Shown piece after piece: positions 25,028 through 33,936 of a stretch of 64,000 nucleotides of DNA; within the stretch, counting starts at the first letter, position 1; each line of letters opens with the position of its first letter. The notes beneath the pieces were generated by a model. It saw only the letters and a program-made list of their open reading frames with translations, did no database searches and was not told where the DNA came from. The stretch covers positions 806,001 through 870,000 of the forward strand of contig NZ_MASW01000005.1 in assembly GCF_003202285.1 (NCBI RefSeq), in the 5' to 3' direction. The stretch is from Prauserella muralis (lineage in GTDB: Bacteria; Actinomycetota; Actinomycetes; Mycobacteriales; Pseudonocardiaceae). The position numbers and the translations under genes were made by a program.

Positions 25028-25824
25028 CCTGCCGTGGCCTCTCCGCCGACCGGGTGTCGCGCACGCTCGGCGGCAGGCTGGTGCTCGACGGTGTCAGCCT
25101 GACGCCGGAGCGGGGAGCCACGGTGGGCCTGCTCGGACCGAACGGATCCGGCAAGTCGACCCTGCTGCGCCTGCTGGCCGGGCTGCTGGAGCCGACGTCG
25201 GGGATCGTGACGCTCGACGGCCGCTCGCTCGGCGACCTCGGCCGCCGGGTGCTCGCCCGCCGCGTCGCCGTGGTGGAACAGCAGACCGACACGCAGCTGC
25301 CGCTCACCGTGCTCGACGCGGTGCGGCTCGGCCGGATCCCGCATCGCGGGGCGCTGCAGCCGGTGTCGGCCGAGGACCACGCGGCCGTGCGGGCGGCGCT
25401 GGACCACACCGGCCTTGCCGACAAGGCCGACCGGCGCTGGCAGACCCTGTCCGGTGGCGAACGGCAGCGGGTGCAGATCGCCCGCGCGCTGGCGCAGCGT
25501 CCCCGCGAGCTGTTGCTGGACGAACCGACCAACCACCTCGACATCCAGCACCAGTTCGACCTGCTGAACCTGCTCGCGGACCTGCCACTGACCACCGTGG
25601 TGGCACTGCACGATCTGAACCTCGCCGCGATGTACTGCGACCAGCTCGTGATCATGGATCGGGGGCGCGTGGTCGCCGCGGGCCGCCCGCCGGAGGTGCT
25701 CACCGAGGAGCTCATCGCCCGCGTCTACGGCGTCCACGCCGTCGTCACCCGCGAGCCCGGCGGCTACCCGCACGTGCGGTTCGTGCGCTCCGGCGTGCGC
25801 GAGCGCGAGTGCGGCGTGAGCTGA
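25024..25824 (+). CDS. btuD: ABC transporter ATP-binding protein for cobalamin import
   Basis: A 266-residue ATPase with Walker A GPNGSGKS (about residues 38-45), Q-loop VVEQQTDTQLPLTV, signature LSGGERQRVQIARAL, Walker B LLLDEPTNHLD and switch His in VVALHDLNLAAMYCD. The sequence fits the FecE/BtuD/HmuV group. It is the last gene of the riboswitch-controlled importer and is coupled to the permease by ATGA. Confidence 0.92.
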   Translation: MTCRGLSADRVSRTLGGRLVLDGVSLTPERGATVGLLGPNGSGKSTLLRLLAGLLEPTSGIVTLDGRSLGDLGRRVLARRVAVVEQQTDTQLPLTVLDAVRLGRIPHRGALQPVSAEDHAAVRAALDHTGLADKADRRWQTLSGGERQRVQIARALAQRPRELLLDEPTNHLDIQHQFDLLNLLADLPLTTVVALHDLNLAAMYCDQLVIMDRGRVVAAGRPPEVLTEELIARVYGVHAVVTREPGGYPHVRFVRSGVRERECGVS

Positions 25825-25934
25825 CAGCCGGAGCGCCGGATCGGCCGACAAGCCGATTCGGCGCGCACCGATCATGGTTAGAGTGCGGTGCGGAGTGCGG
25901 CGAACGCCGCCTCCAACGGACCTGGGGGAAGACC

Positions 25935-27539
25935 ATGACGACGGCGGCCAAGCGCTGGGTGCTGACCGCGGCCGCCCTGGCGGTGGTGGCGATGGTCACG
26001 GCGAGTGTCGTGATCCTCTTCGGAGGCGGTGATCGGGGCACGGCCGGCGAGACCGAGGGCGGGCCCGAGGCGGAGCGGATCGCCGCCGACTTCCTCACGG
26101 CATTCGCCCATCGCAACGCGGCCTCGGCATCGGCGTGGACCGACGACCCGCGCGCCGCGCGGCGGGTGCTCACCGAGGCGGTCGCCGACCTCGGCGCGAC
26201 CGCGGTCGAGACCGGCGCGGCGACGGTACGGCCCGCGGGCGACGGCGCGATGACCGGGAGTTTCACCGTGCGCTGGACGCTGGGTGAGGGCCGCGTCTGG
26301 ACGTACGAGAACACGCTGGAGCTCCGGCTGACCGACCGCGGCTGGCGGGTGCGTTGGACCCCCGCGCTGATCCATCCCCGCCTGCGGGAAGGGCAACGCC
26401 TCGTGCTGCGCACCCACCCGGGCACCCCGGCCGCCGTCGACCGGGACGGCACGCCGCTGTTGGTGTGGCGGCACGACGGTCCCCGGGCTGCGCCCGGCGT
26501 CGAGGCGCCGGTCCTGCTGCCCGGGATGGCCAGGGTCACGCGTGAGCACGGCGGCGGAAACGGCTGGTCGGTCGTGCTGGTCGACGCCCGGGGCGGCGAA
26601 CGGCAGCGACTGACCGGAGAGCGGGGCGGAGACAGCCGGCCGCTGGCCTCCACGCTGAGCATTCCGGTCCAGCGGGCCGCGCAGGCCGCGGTGGACGGCG
26701 CGGGCGCACCGGCGATGCTCGTCGCGATCCAGCCGTCGACCGGCGAGCTGCTCGCGGTCGCGCAGAGCACCGAGGCGGGCGCGGCGCCCGGCGCGCTGAC
26801 CGGCCTCTACGCGCCGGGCTCGACGTTCAAGATCGCCACCGCGACGGCAGTGCTGGAACACGGCGTGGCCGCCCCGGACACCGTGCTCCCCTGCCCCGGC
26901 ACCGCACGGATCGGCACCCGCACCATCCCCAACGACGACCGCTTCGACCTCGGTGCCGTGCCGCTGCACACCGCGTTCGCGCACTCGTGCAACACGACCT
27001 TCGCCCGGCTCGCGGCCGACCTGCCCCACGACGCGCTCGCGACCGCCGCCTCGCAGCTCGGGCTGAACGCCGACTTCACCATTCCCGGTATCACCACCGA
27101 GGCGGGCAAGGTCGAGGCGGCCGCCGACCCCGTGCGGCGGCTGGAGGACGGCATCGGCCAGGGCCGGGTGCAGGCCAGCCCGTTCGGCGTCGCGCTCATG
27201 GCGGCGACGGTCGCGCGCGGCGCCCCGGTGACGCCCACGCTGTGGCGGGACGTGGAGACCACCGTCGGCACCGGTTACCAGGCGCCCTCCCCCGCCGTGC
27301 TGGACGCCGTGCGGGCGATGATGCGCGAGACCGTCACCTCGGGCACCGCGCAGGCCCTCGCCGGGCTGGGTGAGGTGCACGGCAAGACCGGCACCGCGCA
27401 ACTGCCCGACCGCACGCAGGCCCACGGCTGGTTCGCGGGCTACCGCGGCGACCTGGCCTTCGCCGTGCTCGTCCAGGGTGCCGGCTCCTCCCGGCCTGCC
27501 GTCGACGCCGGCGCCGCCTTCCTCGCAGCCGTCTCCTGA
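25935..27539 (+). CDS. Membrane-anchored penicillin-binding transpeptidase with NTF2-like N-terminal domain
   Basis: A 534-residue protein: N-terminal membrane anchor (about residues 8-32), an MecA_N/NTF2-like domain (residues 45-160), a short dimerisation segment, then the transpeptidase domain with S296-T-F-K299 (active serine), SCN at 351-353 and KTG at 484-486, in the usual order. It lacks a glycosyltransferase domain. It cross-links peptidoglycan outside the membrane; relatives of this type tolerate beta-lactams to varying extents. GGGGGAAG lies before ATG 25935. It stands alone. Confidence 0.9.
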   Translation: MTTAAKRWVLTAAALAVVAMVTASVVILFGGGDRGTAGETEGGPEAERIAADFLTAFAHRNAASASAWTDDPRAARRVLTEAVADLGATAVETGAATVRPAGDGAMTGSFTVRWTLGEGRVWTYENTLELRLTDRGWRVRWTPALIHPRLREGQRLVLRTHPGTPAAVDRDGTPLLVWRHDGPRAAPGVEAPVLLPGMARVTREHGGGNGWSVVLVDARGGERQRLTGERGGDSRPLASTLSIPVQRAAQAAVDGAGAPAMLVAIQPSTGELLAVAQSTEAGAAPGALTGLYAPGSTFKIATATAVLEHGVAAPDTVLPCPGTARIGTRTIPNDDRFDLGAVPLHTAFAHSCNTTFARLAADLPHDALATAASQLGLNADFTIPGITTEAGKVEAAADPVRRLEDGIGQGRVQASPFGVALMAATVARGAPVTPTLWRDVETTVGTGYQAPSPAVLDAVRAMMRETVTSGTAQALAGLGEVHGKTGTAQLPDRTQAHGWFAGYRGDLAFAVLVQGAGSSRPAVDAGAAFLAAVS

Positions 27540-27574
27540 CAGCCAGTGGCGACGGGGGGCGGCGCGGGAGCGCG

Positions 27575-28978
27575 TCACCGGCCATGGGTGTCCGCCCGGT
27601 CGCCGGGAGCGGCGGGCCGGTGATCCTCCTCCAGGATCCGCCTGATCTCGGTGACGCGCTCGCTCTCCCCGGCGAGCCCGGCATGGTGGAGTGCGTCGTG
27701 GATGGCGGTGAGCGCCTGTTCGATCTCCCGGCTGAAGATCTGGTGCGTCACCGTCGGCAGGACGCGGTGCAGCCGGTCGACCGCCGCGCGCCGGTCGCCG
27801 GGGGTGAGCTGCGGCAGCACCCTGGCCAGCGCATGAATGGCGTAGCTGCAGCTCTGGTGCTGCCCGCTGGCGCCCGCTGCGCCGACCACGCTGGTCAGCG
27901 CGTCGAGAACCTGGGGAACAGCGCGGTCACGGTAGACGATCGGCAGCGGCGGTGCGCCGTCGAGGTCCTCGCGCGACGCCGGGACCGCCCAGTGCGCGAG
28001 CAGGCTGTGCAGGGTGCGGATGGCGACCCGGGCGCCTTCGGGGTCGCTGCCCGCGGCCGTGGTCCAGGCGATGTTGCCGAGCTGGTCGACGGCGTGCCCG
28101 GGGTCCCGGTCCAGGTCGGGCATGCGGCCGAGCGTCACCGCCGCGGTCACCTCCGCGGCGAGCCGTTCGCGGGCGCCCGCATCGCCGCCCCGGATCCGGG
28201 CCACCACACTGCCGGGGACGACGTGCTCCCCCATCACGATCTCGAACTCCACCTCGAGCTCGCCCGCGCCGCTCTCGGTGTCGAGCGCCCGGCCGAGCCG
28301 GGCGAGGTCGACGCCGACGACGTAGCCGGACGCGTCCAGGTGCACCGCATGCGCCGGATGCCCGGTCAGCCGCGGGGCGGGTCGGCACCGGGCCACCTGT
28401 GCGAGCTGTTCGGCGTGCGCCGTGAGCGCGAGCTGCTCGATCATCCAGACGATCGAACTGGGCCGCATCTGGTCGACCGTGCTGTAGATGAAGACGAGCA
28501 GCAGCACCAGCGTCGCGACGACGGCGACGAGGGCCACGGCGCCGGACAGCACCGTGCGCCCGGTGGGCACCAGCGTCAGGATCAGCATGCAGAAGGCGGC
28601 CTCTCCGATCAGGATCCCGAAGAACGCCTGGTTGCTCCGGCGCCGCAGGAACTGGTCGAGCACCACCGGGCTGTAGTTCGACGACTGGTGCTGCACGGCC
28701 ATCACCAGCACGAAGAACACGATCGAGTTGAGGGTGATGAGCCCGGTCACCGCACTGCTGAGCAGCGTGCTGGTCGACTGGGGCGGGACGACGGTCCCGA
28801 CGGCGGCGGCGATCGGCCCGGTGGAACCGAACAGGCCGCGGTCGAAGCAGATCACCAGTGCGGCCAGGAGCAGCCAGCCGCCGATCACCAACGCCGGGAT
28901 CCGCAGGAACTCGTGCAGCGCAACCCGCGCCCGGTTCTGGTGTCGCGGAGTCCGGACCTCGCGTCGCCTCGCCGTCAC
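27575..28978 (-). CDS. DUF2254 membrane protein
   Basis: A 467-residue protein with four hydrophobic helices in the first 180 residues (ALVIGGWLLLAALVICF, LITLNSIVFFVLVMAVQ, FFGILIGEAAFCMLILTLV, AVALVAVVATLVLLLVFIY) and the family signature HQSSNYSPVVLDQFLRRRSNQ between helices two and three. The rest is a soluble domain of unknown role. The family is widespread and uncharacterised. It is convergent with the penicillin-binding protein and divergent from the following membrane protein. Confidence 0.85.
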   Translation of the reverse strand: MTARRREVRTPRHQNRARVALHEFLRIPALVIGGWLLLAALVICFDRGLFGSTGPIAAAVGTVVPPQSTSTLLSSAVTGLITLNSIVFFVLVMAVQHQSSNYSPVVLDQFLRRRSNQAFFGILIGEAAFCMLILTLVPTGRTVLSGAVALVAVVATLVLLLVFIYSTVDQMRPSSIVWMIEQLALTAHAEQLAQVARCRPAPRLTGHPAHAVHLDASGYVVGVDLARLGRALDTESGAGELEVEFEIVMGEHVVPGSVVARIRGGDAGARERLAAEVTAAVTLGRMPDLDRDPGHAVDQLGNIAWTTAAGSDPEGARVAIRTLHSLLAHWAVPASREDLDGAPPLPIVYRDRAVPQVLDALTSVVGAAGASGQHQSCSYAIHALARVLPQLTPGDRRAAVDRLHRVLPTVTHQIFSREIEQALTAIHDALHHAGLAGESERVTEIRRILEEDHRPAAPGDRADTHGR

Positions 28979-29127
28979 GACGTGCTGGCTACCCGCCGAC
29001 CGTCCACACTATTCACCAAGTCCAGCGAAGATCCGTCGGAAGACACCGGGCTTCGTCCAGGTGGTCGCCGGGTACCCGCCGGGCCGCCGGGGACGCCGCA
29101 CGATCGGGCAAGGGAATACACGACTGC

Positions 29128-29880
29128 ATGACCGCCGCACTGCTCGGGTCGCTCGCCGCCACGCTCGTGCTGGCTCTACTGCACGTGGCCGCTCCGCACC
29201 TCCGTGGCCTTCCCGGCGTGCCGGAGCGGGCGACCGGGTCGTTCGCGGGCGGCCTGGCGGTGGCGTACGTGTTCGTGCACCTGCTGCCTGAGCTCGCACA
29301 GGGCAACGAGGCCATCGGTGAGGCGCTGAGCGACGTGATCGAACCGACTCCGTTGTTCGAGCTCGCCGTCTTCGTGGTCGCCCTGGCCGGTTTCGCCGTG
29401 TTCTACGGTCTGGAACGGCTCGCCGTCCGCGGCCGCGGACCGGACCACGCCGAGCCGTCGGCGTGGGTGTACCGGGTGCACCTGGGAGCGTTCGCGGGCT
29501 ACAACTTCCTCATCACGTACACGATGGAGCTCCGCGTGCGCACGGGACTGCTGTTCGCCGCACTCTTCGTGGTCGCGATGGGGCTCCATTTCGTACTGAC
29601 CGACCGGAGCCTGCGCGCCCATTACCCGCGACGGTTCGCCCGCCGCGGCCGGTACGTGCTCGCCGCCGCGCTGGTTCTCGGCTGGGCCGTCTCGGCCGTC
29701 CTCGCGCCCACCAGTGTGCTGCTGGTGAGCCTGCTCACCGCCCTGCTGAGCGGTTCCGTGCTGCTCAACGTGTTCAAGGAGGAGCTGCCGGACACCGGCA
29801 GGTCCAGCTTCGGCTGGTTCCTCACCGGGCTCACCTGCTATGCCGGGCTGCTGGCACTCGCCACCGCTTTCGGCGGCTGA
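29128..29880 (+). CDS. ZIP-like multi-pass membrane protein
   Basis: A 250-residue protein with seven to eight hydrophobic helices. The segment FAGGLAVAYVFVHLLPELAQGNEAIGEAL resembles the ZIP-transporter motif in which a His and a Pro-Glu lie on one helix. The C-terminal half (LLSGSVLLNVFKEELPD) has a second acidic motif like the ZIP helix V. A divalent-metal transporter is a reasonable guess, but most ZIP ligands are not clear. AAGGGAA precedes ATG 29128. Confidence 0.62.
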   Translation: MTAALLGSLAATLVLALLHVAAPHLRGLPGVPERATGSFAGGLAVAYVFVHLLPELAQGNEAIGEALSDVIEPTPLFELAVFVVALAGFAVFYGLERLAVRGRGPDHAEPSAWVYRVHLGAFAGYNFLITYTMELRVRTGLLFAALFVVAMGLHFVLTDRSLRAHYPRRFARRGRYVLAAALVLGWAVSAVLAPTSVLLVSLLTALLSGSVLLNVFKEELPDTGRSSFGWFLTGLTCYAGLLALATAFGG

Positions 29881-29887
29881 CCGGCGG

Positions 29888-30463
29888 TCAGCCGGCCTGG
29901 TCCAGCACGGCCTCCGCCAGCGCTCGCGCCACCCGGCCCGGGTGGGCCACCGTCGAGGCGGCGCCGGTGGCGAGCACGCCCTCGATCAGCAGCTGCAGCT
30001 GTTCCGCGGCACGGCGGGGCCAAGGATGGCCCAGTTCCACCAGTTCGTGCTGGACCATCGCGCGCACCCGGCGGCGATAGGCGGACGTCGCCTGGTGGAT
30101 GGGATGGCCCGCATCCGCGAGCCCCAGGTCCGCGCCAAGGTAGCGGCAGCCGCGGAAGCCTGGCTGGGTGACCACCCGGTCCAACGCGTCGAAGACCCCG
30201 AGTAGCCGCTTTCGCGGGTCGCGGCCACCCGCCTCCAGCGTGGCGCGCATCCACTCCGCGTCCTCCGTCGCGGCCTGCCGGATCACCTCGAGCAGGAGCC
30301 CATCCTTTCCGCCGAAGTGTTCGTAGAGGGACCGCCGCGCCACCTGGGCCTCCTTGAGCAGCGCGTCCACACCGATCCCCGGGCCCTCGCTGTAGGTGAG
30401 CCGCTTGGCGGCCTCCAGCAGCCTGTCCCGCGGACCCCCACGCACGGCCGGTTTCGTCGTCAC
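29888..30463 (-). CDS. TetR-family regulator
   Basis: A 191-residue repressor with the TetR helix-turn-helix at about residues 10-57 (RLLEAAKRLTYSEGPGIGVDALLKEA and RRSLYEHFGGKDGLL) and a helical effector domain. It is divergent from the NTF2-like/monooxygenase pair and shares an 86-base control region holding an inverted repeat, so it very probably represses that pair and itself. Ligand unknown. Confidence 0.85.
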   Translation of the reverse strand: MTTKPAVRGGPRDRLLEAAKRLTYSEGPGIGVDALLKEAQVARRSLYEHFGGKDGLLLEVIRQAATEDAEWMRATLEAGGRDPRKRLLGVFDALDRVVTQPGFRGCRYLGADLGLADAGHPIHQATSAYRRRVRAMVQHELVELGHPWPRRAAEQLQLLIEGVLATGAASTVAHPGRVARALAEAVLDQAG

Positions 30464-30483
30464 GACGACAGCATCGCAGACCG

Positions 30484-30514
30484 TTGACGGTAGATCAACC
30501 GTTCTATATGGTTG
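30484..30514 (+). promoter_or_regulatory. TetR-controlled promoter and operator
   Basis: TTGACG (30484-30489) and TATGGT (30507-30512) are 17 bases apart. The inverted repeat CAACC-N9-GGTTG (30496-30514) covers the spacer and the -10 element, the classic place for a TetR repressor. The promoter reads towards the NTF2-like gene; GGAGGGC provides its ribosome site. Confidence 0.6.
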
Positions 30515-30549
30515 GTAGACCGATCGATCTATCTATCTGGAGGGCAACC

Positions 30550-30936
30550 ATGACGACAACCGGCCAGAACGGCGACACGACGACGGTCCGCACCACCCGC
30601 GAGGTCCTGGACCGCTACAACGACGCGTTCCGCCTCCACGACCCGACACTGCTCGGCGAGGTCGTCGCCGACGACTGCGTCATCGAGGACACGAGCCCGG
30701 CCCCGGACGGACTGCGCCGCGAGGGAGGCCCCGCCTGCCTGGCGAGGTGGTCCGAACTCGCCGCCGACCGCGCGCTCGAGTTCACCCCGGAGACAGTCGA
30801 GATCCACGGAGACCTTGCGATCGCACCGTGGGTTCTTCGGTGGGGCGGCGGCGAGGACGACCGAGTGCGCGGCGTGAACCTCATCCGCGTGCGCGACGGC
30901 CGGATCGTCGAGGCACGCGGGTACGTGAAGGCCTGA
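30550..30936 (+). CDS. NTF2/SnoaL-like protein
   Basis: A 128-residue cone-fold protein: helix VLDRYNDAFRLHDPTLLGEVVADDCVIEDTSP and strands ALEFTPETVEIHGDLAIAPWVLRWG and GVNLIRVRDGRIVEARGYVKA. Members act as ketosteroid-isomerase-like enzymes or binding proteins. It is followed after 14 bases by an antibiotic-biosynthesis-type monooxygenase, and both are under the divergent TetR gene. Possibly a detoxification pair. Confidence 0.78.
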   Translation: MTTTGQNGDTTTVRTTREVLDRYNDAFRLHDPTLLGEVVADDCVIEDTSPAPDGLRREGGPACLARWSELAADRALEFTPETVEIHGDLAIAPWVLRWGGGEDDRVRGVNLIRVRDGRIVEARGYVKA

Positions 30937-30950
30937 CGGGGAGCGCAGAC

Positions 30951-31235
30951 ATGATCATCATCGCCGGTCACGAACTCGTGGACGCCGAGCAGCGGGACGC
31001 CTTCGTCGCCGCCTTCCGGGGTCTCGTCACCCGTGCGCGGGACTTCGAGGGATGCGTCCACGTGGCCATCACCGCGGATTCCGTGGATCCCGAACGGGTC
31101 AACGTGGTGGAGGTATGGCGGGACGCCGAGGCGCTGAACAGATGGCGGAGGCGGGCCACCGGCCCGAAGGTCGGCAAACCCAGGCACGTGGAGGTGAAGC
31201 GGTACGACGCGATCGACGGTGGGCCGCTGTTCTGA
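30951..31235 (+). CDS. ABM-fold (quinol monooxygenase YgiN-like) protein
   Basis: A 94-residue ferredoxin-like dimeric fold protein: MIIIAGHELVDAEQRDAFVAAF, the His-containing strand GCVHVAITADSVDPERVNVVEVWRD, and the terminal helix and strand. Typical members are cofactor-free monooxygenases of quinols or polyketides. It shares the TetR-controlled transcript with the NTF2-like protein and GGGGAGCG precedes its ATG. Confidence 0.78.
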   Translation: MIIIAGHELVDAEQRDAFVAAFRGLVTRARDFEGCVHVAITADSVDPERVNVVEVWRDAEALNRWRRRATGPKVGKPRHVEVKRYDAIDGGPLF

Positions 31236-31292
31236 GCGCCGCGAGGCGCGGCCGCGCCTGTCACCCGTGGTCGGCGCGGCCGCTGCATCGCC

Positions 31293-32201
31293 TCAGGCGC
31301 TCACCTCTCCGGGCCGCTTCGCGAGCACCTCGAACAGGCTCGAGAACCCTTGGTCGCCGTGCCCGTCGGCGATGCGGAGATCCATCAGGTCCTTGACCTC
31401 CCGCATGCGCACGGCCTCCACGCCCAGGGATTCCCGGTGGCTGATCAGGTCGTCCATCAAAGCGGCCTGGACGTTGAGCGAACCGAGGTCGGGACCGTAC
31501 TGCCCGCTCTTGATCGCCTCACCGAACGACGTCAGCAGAGCCGGGTACGCGCTCAACGACCCGGCGACGCGTCCGGCGAACTCGGCGACGTCGACACCCT
31601 CCTCGTTCATCAGCCTGAGCGTGTGCAGGAAACCGACGAGGAACTCGTAGCTCACCGCCACCTGCCCCAGGAACTCTACGGCGGCCAGGCCGGGATCGGT
31701 GCCGTGGTAGGCGATGCCGCCCAGTTCTCTCAGCACCGGCTCGTGCGCCTCGAACGCGCTGCGGGAACCGCTGACCGGAATCAGGATGTTCGGCGTGCCC
31801 ACGTACGGCGGATCGCCCATGAGCTTGCCGTCGAGGTACACGCCGCCCCGCTCGGCCACCCAGCGATCGCGCGTGCGCGCCTGCGCCGGCGAGCCGCTGG
31901 TGAGGTTCACCAGCACGCGACCGGCGACCCCGGCATCGACCGACTCCAGCACCTCGTCGACCGCGGTGCTGTCGAGCAGGCAGACCACGACGAGCGGGCT
32001 CGCCGCCACCGCCTCCGCGGCCGTCGCCGCCGCAGTGGCGCCGGCCTCGACCAGCGGCGCGCTCCTGCTCGCGGTCCGATTCCAGACCGTCGTGTGGTAT
32101 CCACGGTCGGCGAACGTCCTGGCGATCGCCGATCCCATGGCACCCAGACCGAGCACGCTGACCCGACCGCTCGCCTGACCGTCCACTGTGGTTGTCGTCA
32201 T
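31293..32201 (-). CDS. NAD(P)-dependent beta-hydroxyacid dehydrogenase/imine-reductase-like protein
   Basis: A 302-residue protein with an N-terminal Rossmann domain (VSVLGLGAMGSAIARTFADRGYHTTVWNRT; GxGxxG then Arg for NADPH) and an all-helical C-terminal domain (EFLVGFLHTLRLMNEEGVDVAEFAGRV). The hinge has PAQARTRDRWVAERGGVYLDGKLMGDPPYVG, which resembles imine reductases more than 3-hydroxyisobutyrate dehydrogenases. It reduces an imine or oxidises a hydroxy acid. AAGGGGAAGG precedes ATG 32201. Confidence 0.8.
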   Translation of the reverse strand: MTTTTVDGQASGRVSVLGLGAMGSAIARTFADRGYHTTVWNRTASRSAPLVEAGATAAATAAEAVAASPLVVVCLLDSTAVDEVLESVDAGVAGRVLVNLTSGSPAQARTRDRWVAERGGVYLDGKLMGDPPYVGTPNILIPVSGSRSAFEAHEPVLRELGGIAYHGTDPGLAAVEFLGQVAVSYEFLVGFLHTLRLMNEEGVDVAEFAGRVAGSLSAYPALLTSFGEAIKSGQYGPDLGSLNVQAALMDDLISHRESLGVEAVRMREVKDLMDLRIADGHGDQGFSSLFEVLAKRPGEVSA

Positions 32202-32310
32202 GGCCGTCCTTCCCCTTGCGACTCGCATGTTTTGTGCTCGCCGACGCGAGCATCGCGATCATGCAACCTCAAGCAAGGTAGAGGTCAACTGGCCCGCTCC
32301 GGTACGGACG

Positions 32311-33021
32311 TCAGGCGCTCACGGCCGTCGCTGTCGTCGCGCCGAGCTGCTCCGCCAGACCGGCCAGACCATCGGCGTACAGGTCGAAGCGGTCGGAGGA
32401 GGCGGGCGGGTCACCGACGGGCCGGGCGACGTAGGCGGTGCGCAGACCCAGGGCCTGGGCGGCACGCAGGTCCCAGGCGTGCGCGGCAACCATCAGCAGC
32501 CGCTCCGGCGGCACCCCGGAGACGGCGACCGCGAGCTGGTAGACCGCGGGATCCGGCTTGTACGTCCGGGCGTCCTCGGCGGACAACGCCTGATGCCAGC
32601 GCAACCCGGCGTGCGCGTTGAGTCCCAGCAGCGCCGTCCGGCTCGCGTTGGAGAGCCCGATCAGCGGAAACCGTTGCGCGAGCAGGGCAAGACCCGCCAC
32701 GGTGTCGGGCCACGGCGGGAGCCGCCGCCCGGCCAGCGCCAGTGCCGTCACCGCCGCCGGGTCGCCGGCCCCGGCGGCGTCCGCGACGAGCCGCGCCGCC
32801 TCGTGGTCGAGAGCATCGCTGGCGAGGTAGCGCCGGGTGCCGTCGAGAATGCGGCGCTGCTCGGTCTCGACGTGCCGCTGCCACAGCGACAGCAGCCGCT
32901 CGACCTCGGATTCGTCGAGCGACGGGTCGAATGCGCGGATGCCCGCGCGGATCCCCGCGGGCTCGTCGACGAGAGTTCCGAGCACGTCGAACACGAGGGC
33001 GTCGATCGCTGGCTGTGCCAT
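32311..33021 (-). CDS. Haloacid dehalogenase type II-like hydrolase
   Basis: A 236-residue HAD protein: nucleophile motif FDVLGTLVDEP (Asp near residue 11), motif II GLSNASRTALL, motif III lysine in ARTYKPDPAVYQLA, and AHAWDLRAAQALGLRTAYVAR with the acidic residue replaced by an AHAWD pattern seen in L-2-haloacid dehalogenases. It could hydrolyse 2-haloacids or be a related phosphatase. GGAGACC precedes ATG 33021. It is divergent from the CGNR regulator and shares its operator. Confidence 0.82.
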   Translation of the reverse strand: MAQPAIDALVFDVLGTLVDEPAGIRAGIRAFDPSLDESEVERLLSLWQRHVETEQRRILDGTRRYLASDALDHEAARLVADAAGAGDPAAVTALALAGRRLPPWPDTVAGLALLAQRFPLIGLSNASRTALLGLNAHAGLRWHQALSAEDARTYKPDPAVYQLAVAVSGVPPERLLMVAAHAWDLRAAQALGLRTAYVARPVGDPPASSDRFDLYADGLAGLAEQLGATTATAVSA

Positions 33022-33089
33022 GGGCGAGGTCTCCTGGACGGCGTCGGGCGTGAGGGGCGGCCACCCGTGCTCGCCCCGTGAGATGTAAG

Positions 33090-33109
33090 GGCTAAAGTGG
33101 CACTTAGCC
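33090..33109. promoter_or_regulatory. Candidate operator between the dehalogenase and CGNR regulator genes
   Basis: GGCTAA-A-GTG-G-CAC-TTAGCC is a near-perfect 20-bp inverted repeat in the 112-base divergent gap, with one unpaired A. It is an AT-containing island in a GC-rich gap and probably binds the CGNR/ABATE protein encoded 24 bases further on. Confidence 0.5.
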
Positions 33110-33133
33110 ACGTTAACGGGAGGTTCCTCGAGG

Positions 33134-33727
33134 ATGCAAGTCGCGCTGGACGACTACGCCTGGGCGGCGGGCGTGGCGACCGAACTGGTCAACACCACCG
33201 CCGAGGTCTGGCGCGGCGACGACCGCCTTCCCGACGTCGCCGCCCTCGTGGCGTTCGCCGACCTGCACGGCGACCGCTCCGGCTCACTGCCGGACCTTGC
33301 CCGCCGTGCCGGCAGTGCCGACCTCGCCGCGGTCCACGAACTCCGCGCCACCGTGCGCGGGCTGATCGATCACCCGGACCGCGACGCCCTCGTCGCCGGA
33401 GCCACGACGCTGACCTCACCCGCACAGGGCGCCACCCTGGTCCCCGATCCCGCTCACCGGAACCGCGCGCGCTGGGCGGTGCCGCTGCGCGAAGGGGCCA
33501 CCGTCGCCGACGCTCTCTCGGTGGTCTGCGGCATCGGGATTCTCGGTGTCGTCCACACCCTCGGCGAGCAGCGGTTCCGCCCGTGTGGCGCGCCCACCTG
33601 CCGGGGCGCGTTCATCGACACCACCCGGCCCGGCAGCCGCCGCTACTGCATGCCCGGCCTGTGCGGCAACCGGGTCAACGTCGCCAACCACCGCGCCCGC
33701 CGAGCCGAACGCACCGGCACCGACTAG
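33134..33727 (+). CDS. CGNR zinc-finger (ABATE-domain) stress-type regulator
   Basis: A 197-residue protein with an N-terminal ABATE domain (ATELVNTTAEVWRGDDRLPDVAALVAF) and a C-terminal CGNR zinc finger: C-x4-C in FRPCGAPTCRGAFID and C-x4-CGNR in RRYCMPGLCGNRVNVANHRAR. This actinobacterial family is thought to bind DNA and control stress or catabolic genes. Divergent from the dehalogenase-like gene, which is its obvious target. Confidence 0.87.
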   Translation: MQVALDDYAWAAGVATELVNTTAEVWRGDDRLPDVAALVAFADLHGDRSGSLPDLARRAGSADLAAVHELRATVRGLIDHPDRDALVAGATTLTSPAQGATLVPDPAHRNRARWAVPLREGATVADALSVVCGIGILGVVHTLGEQRFRPCGAPTCRGAFIDTTRPGSRRYCMPGLCGNRVNVANHRARRAERTGTD

Positions 33728-33743
33728 CGCCGTCGCCCCTGCC

Positions 33744-33802
33744 GCCGAGCCCGAGGGCACCTTCGGTACCTGAGGCGTGCCCACGGTGCCCTTCGGCTCG
33801 GC
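33744..33802. repeat. Dispersed inverted repeat, copy B (terminator-like)
   Basis: Eighteen-base arms (33744-33761 and 33785-33802) pair at 16 of 18 positions; the right arm GGTGCCCTTCGGCTCGGC is identical to part of copy C at 63165. The 23-base centre holds GGTACCTGAGGCGTGCCC, similar to the centre of copy A. It lies 16 bases behind the CGNR gene stop and may end its transcript. Confidence 0.7.
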
Positions 33803-33936
33803 GTAGGCACTCCGACGAACCTAGTCACTCCGCCGAGGGTCGCGCCAGTAGGTAGTCTCAGCCTGCGGAAGAGGCGATGCGCCTGAGCCCGAACCGCGGG
33901 CCGCCGGGCGTCGCCGCCGACGACTGGGGAGGCAGC

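Noticed and set aside
31243-31258. Palindrome AGGCGCGGCCGCGCCT as an operator
   Set aside because: It lies in the convergent gap behind the ABM-fold gene, has a self-complementary GC core and is more likely a weak terminator or chance.
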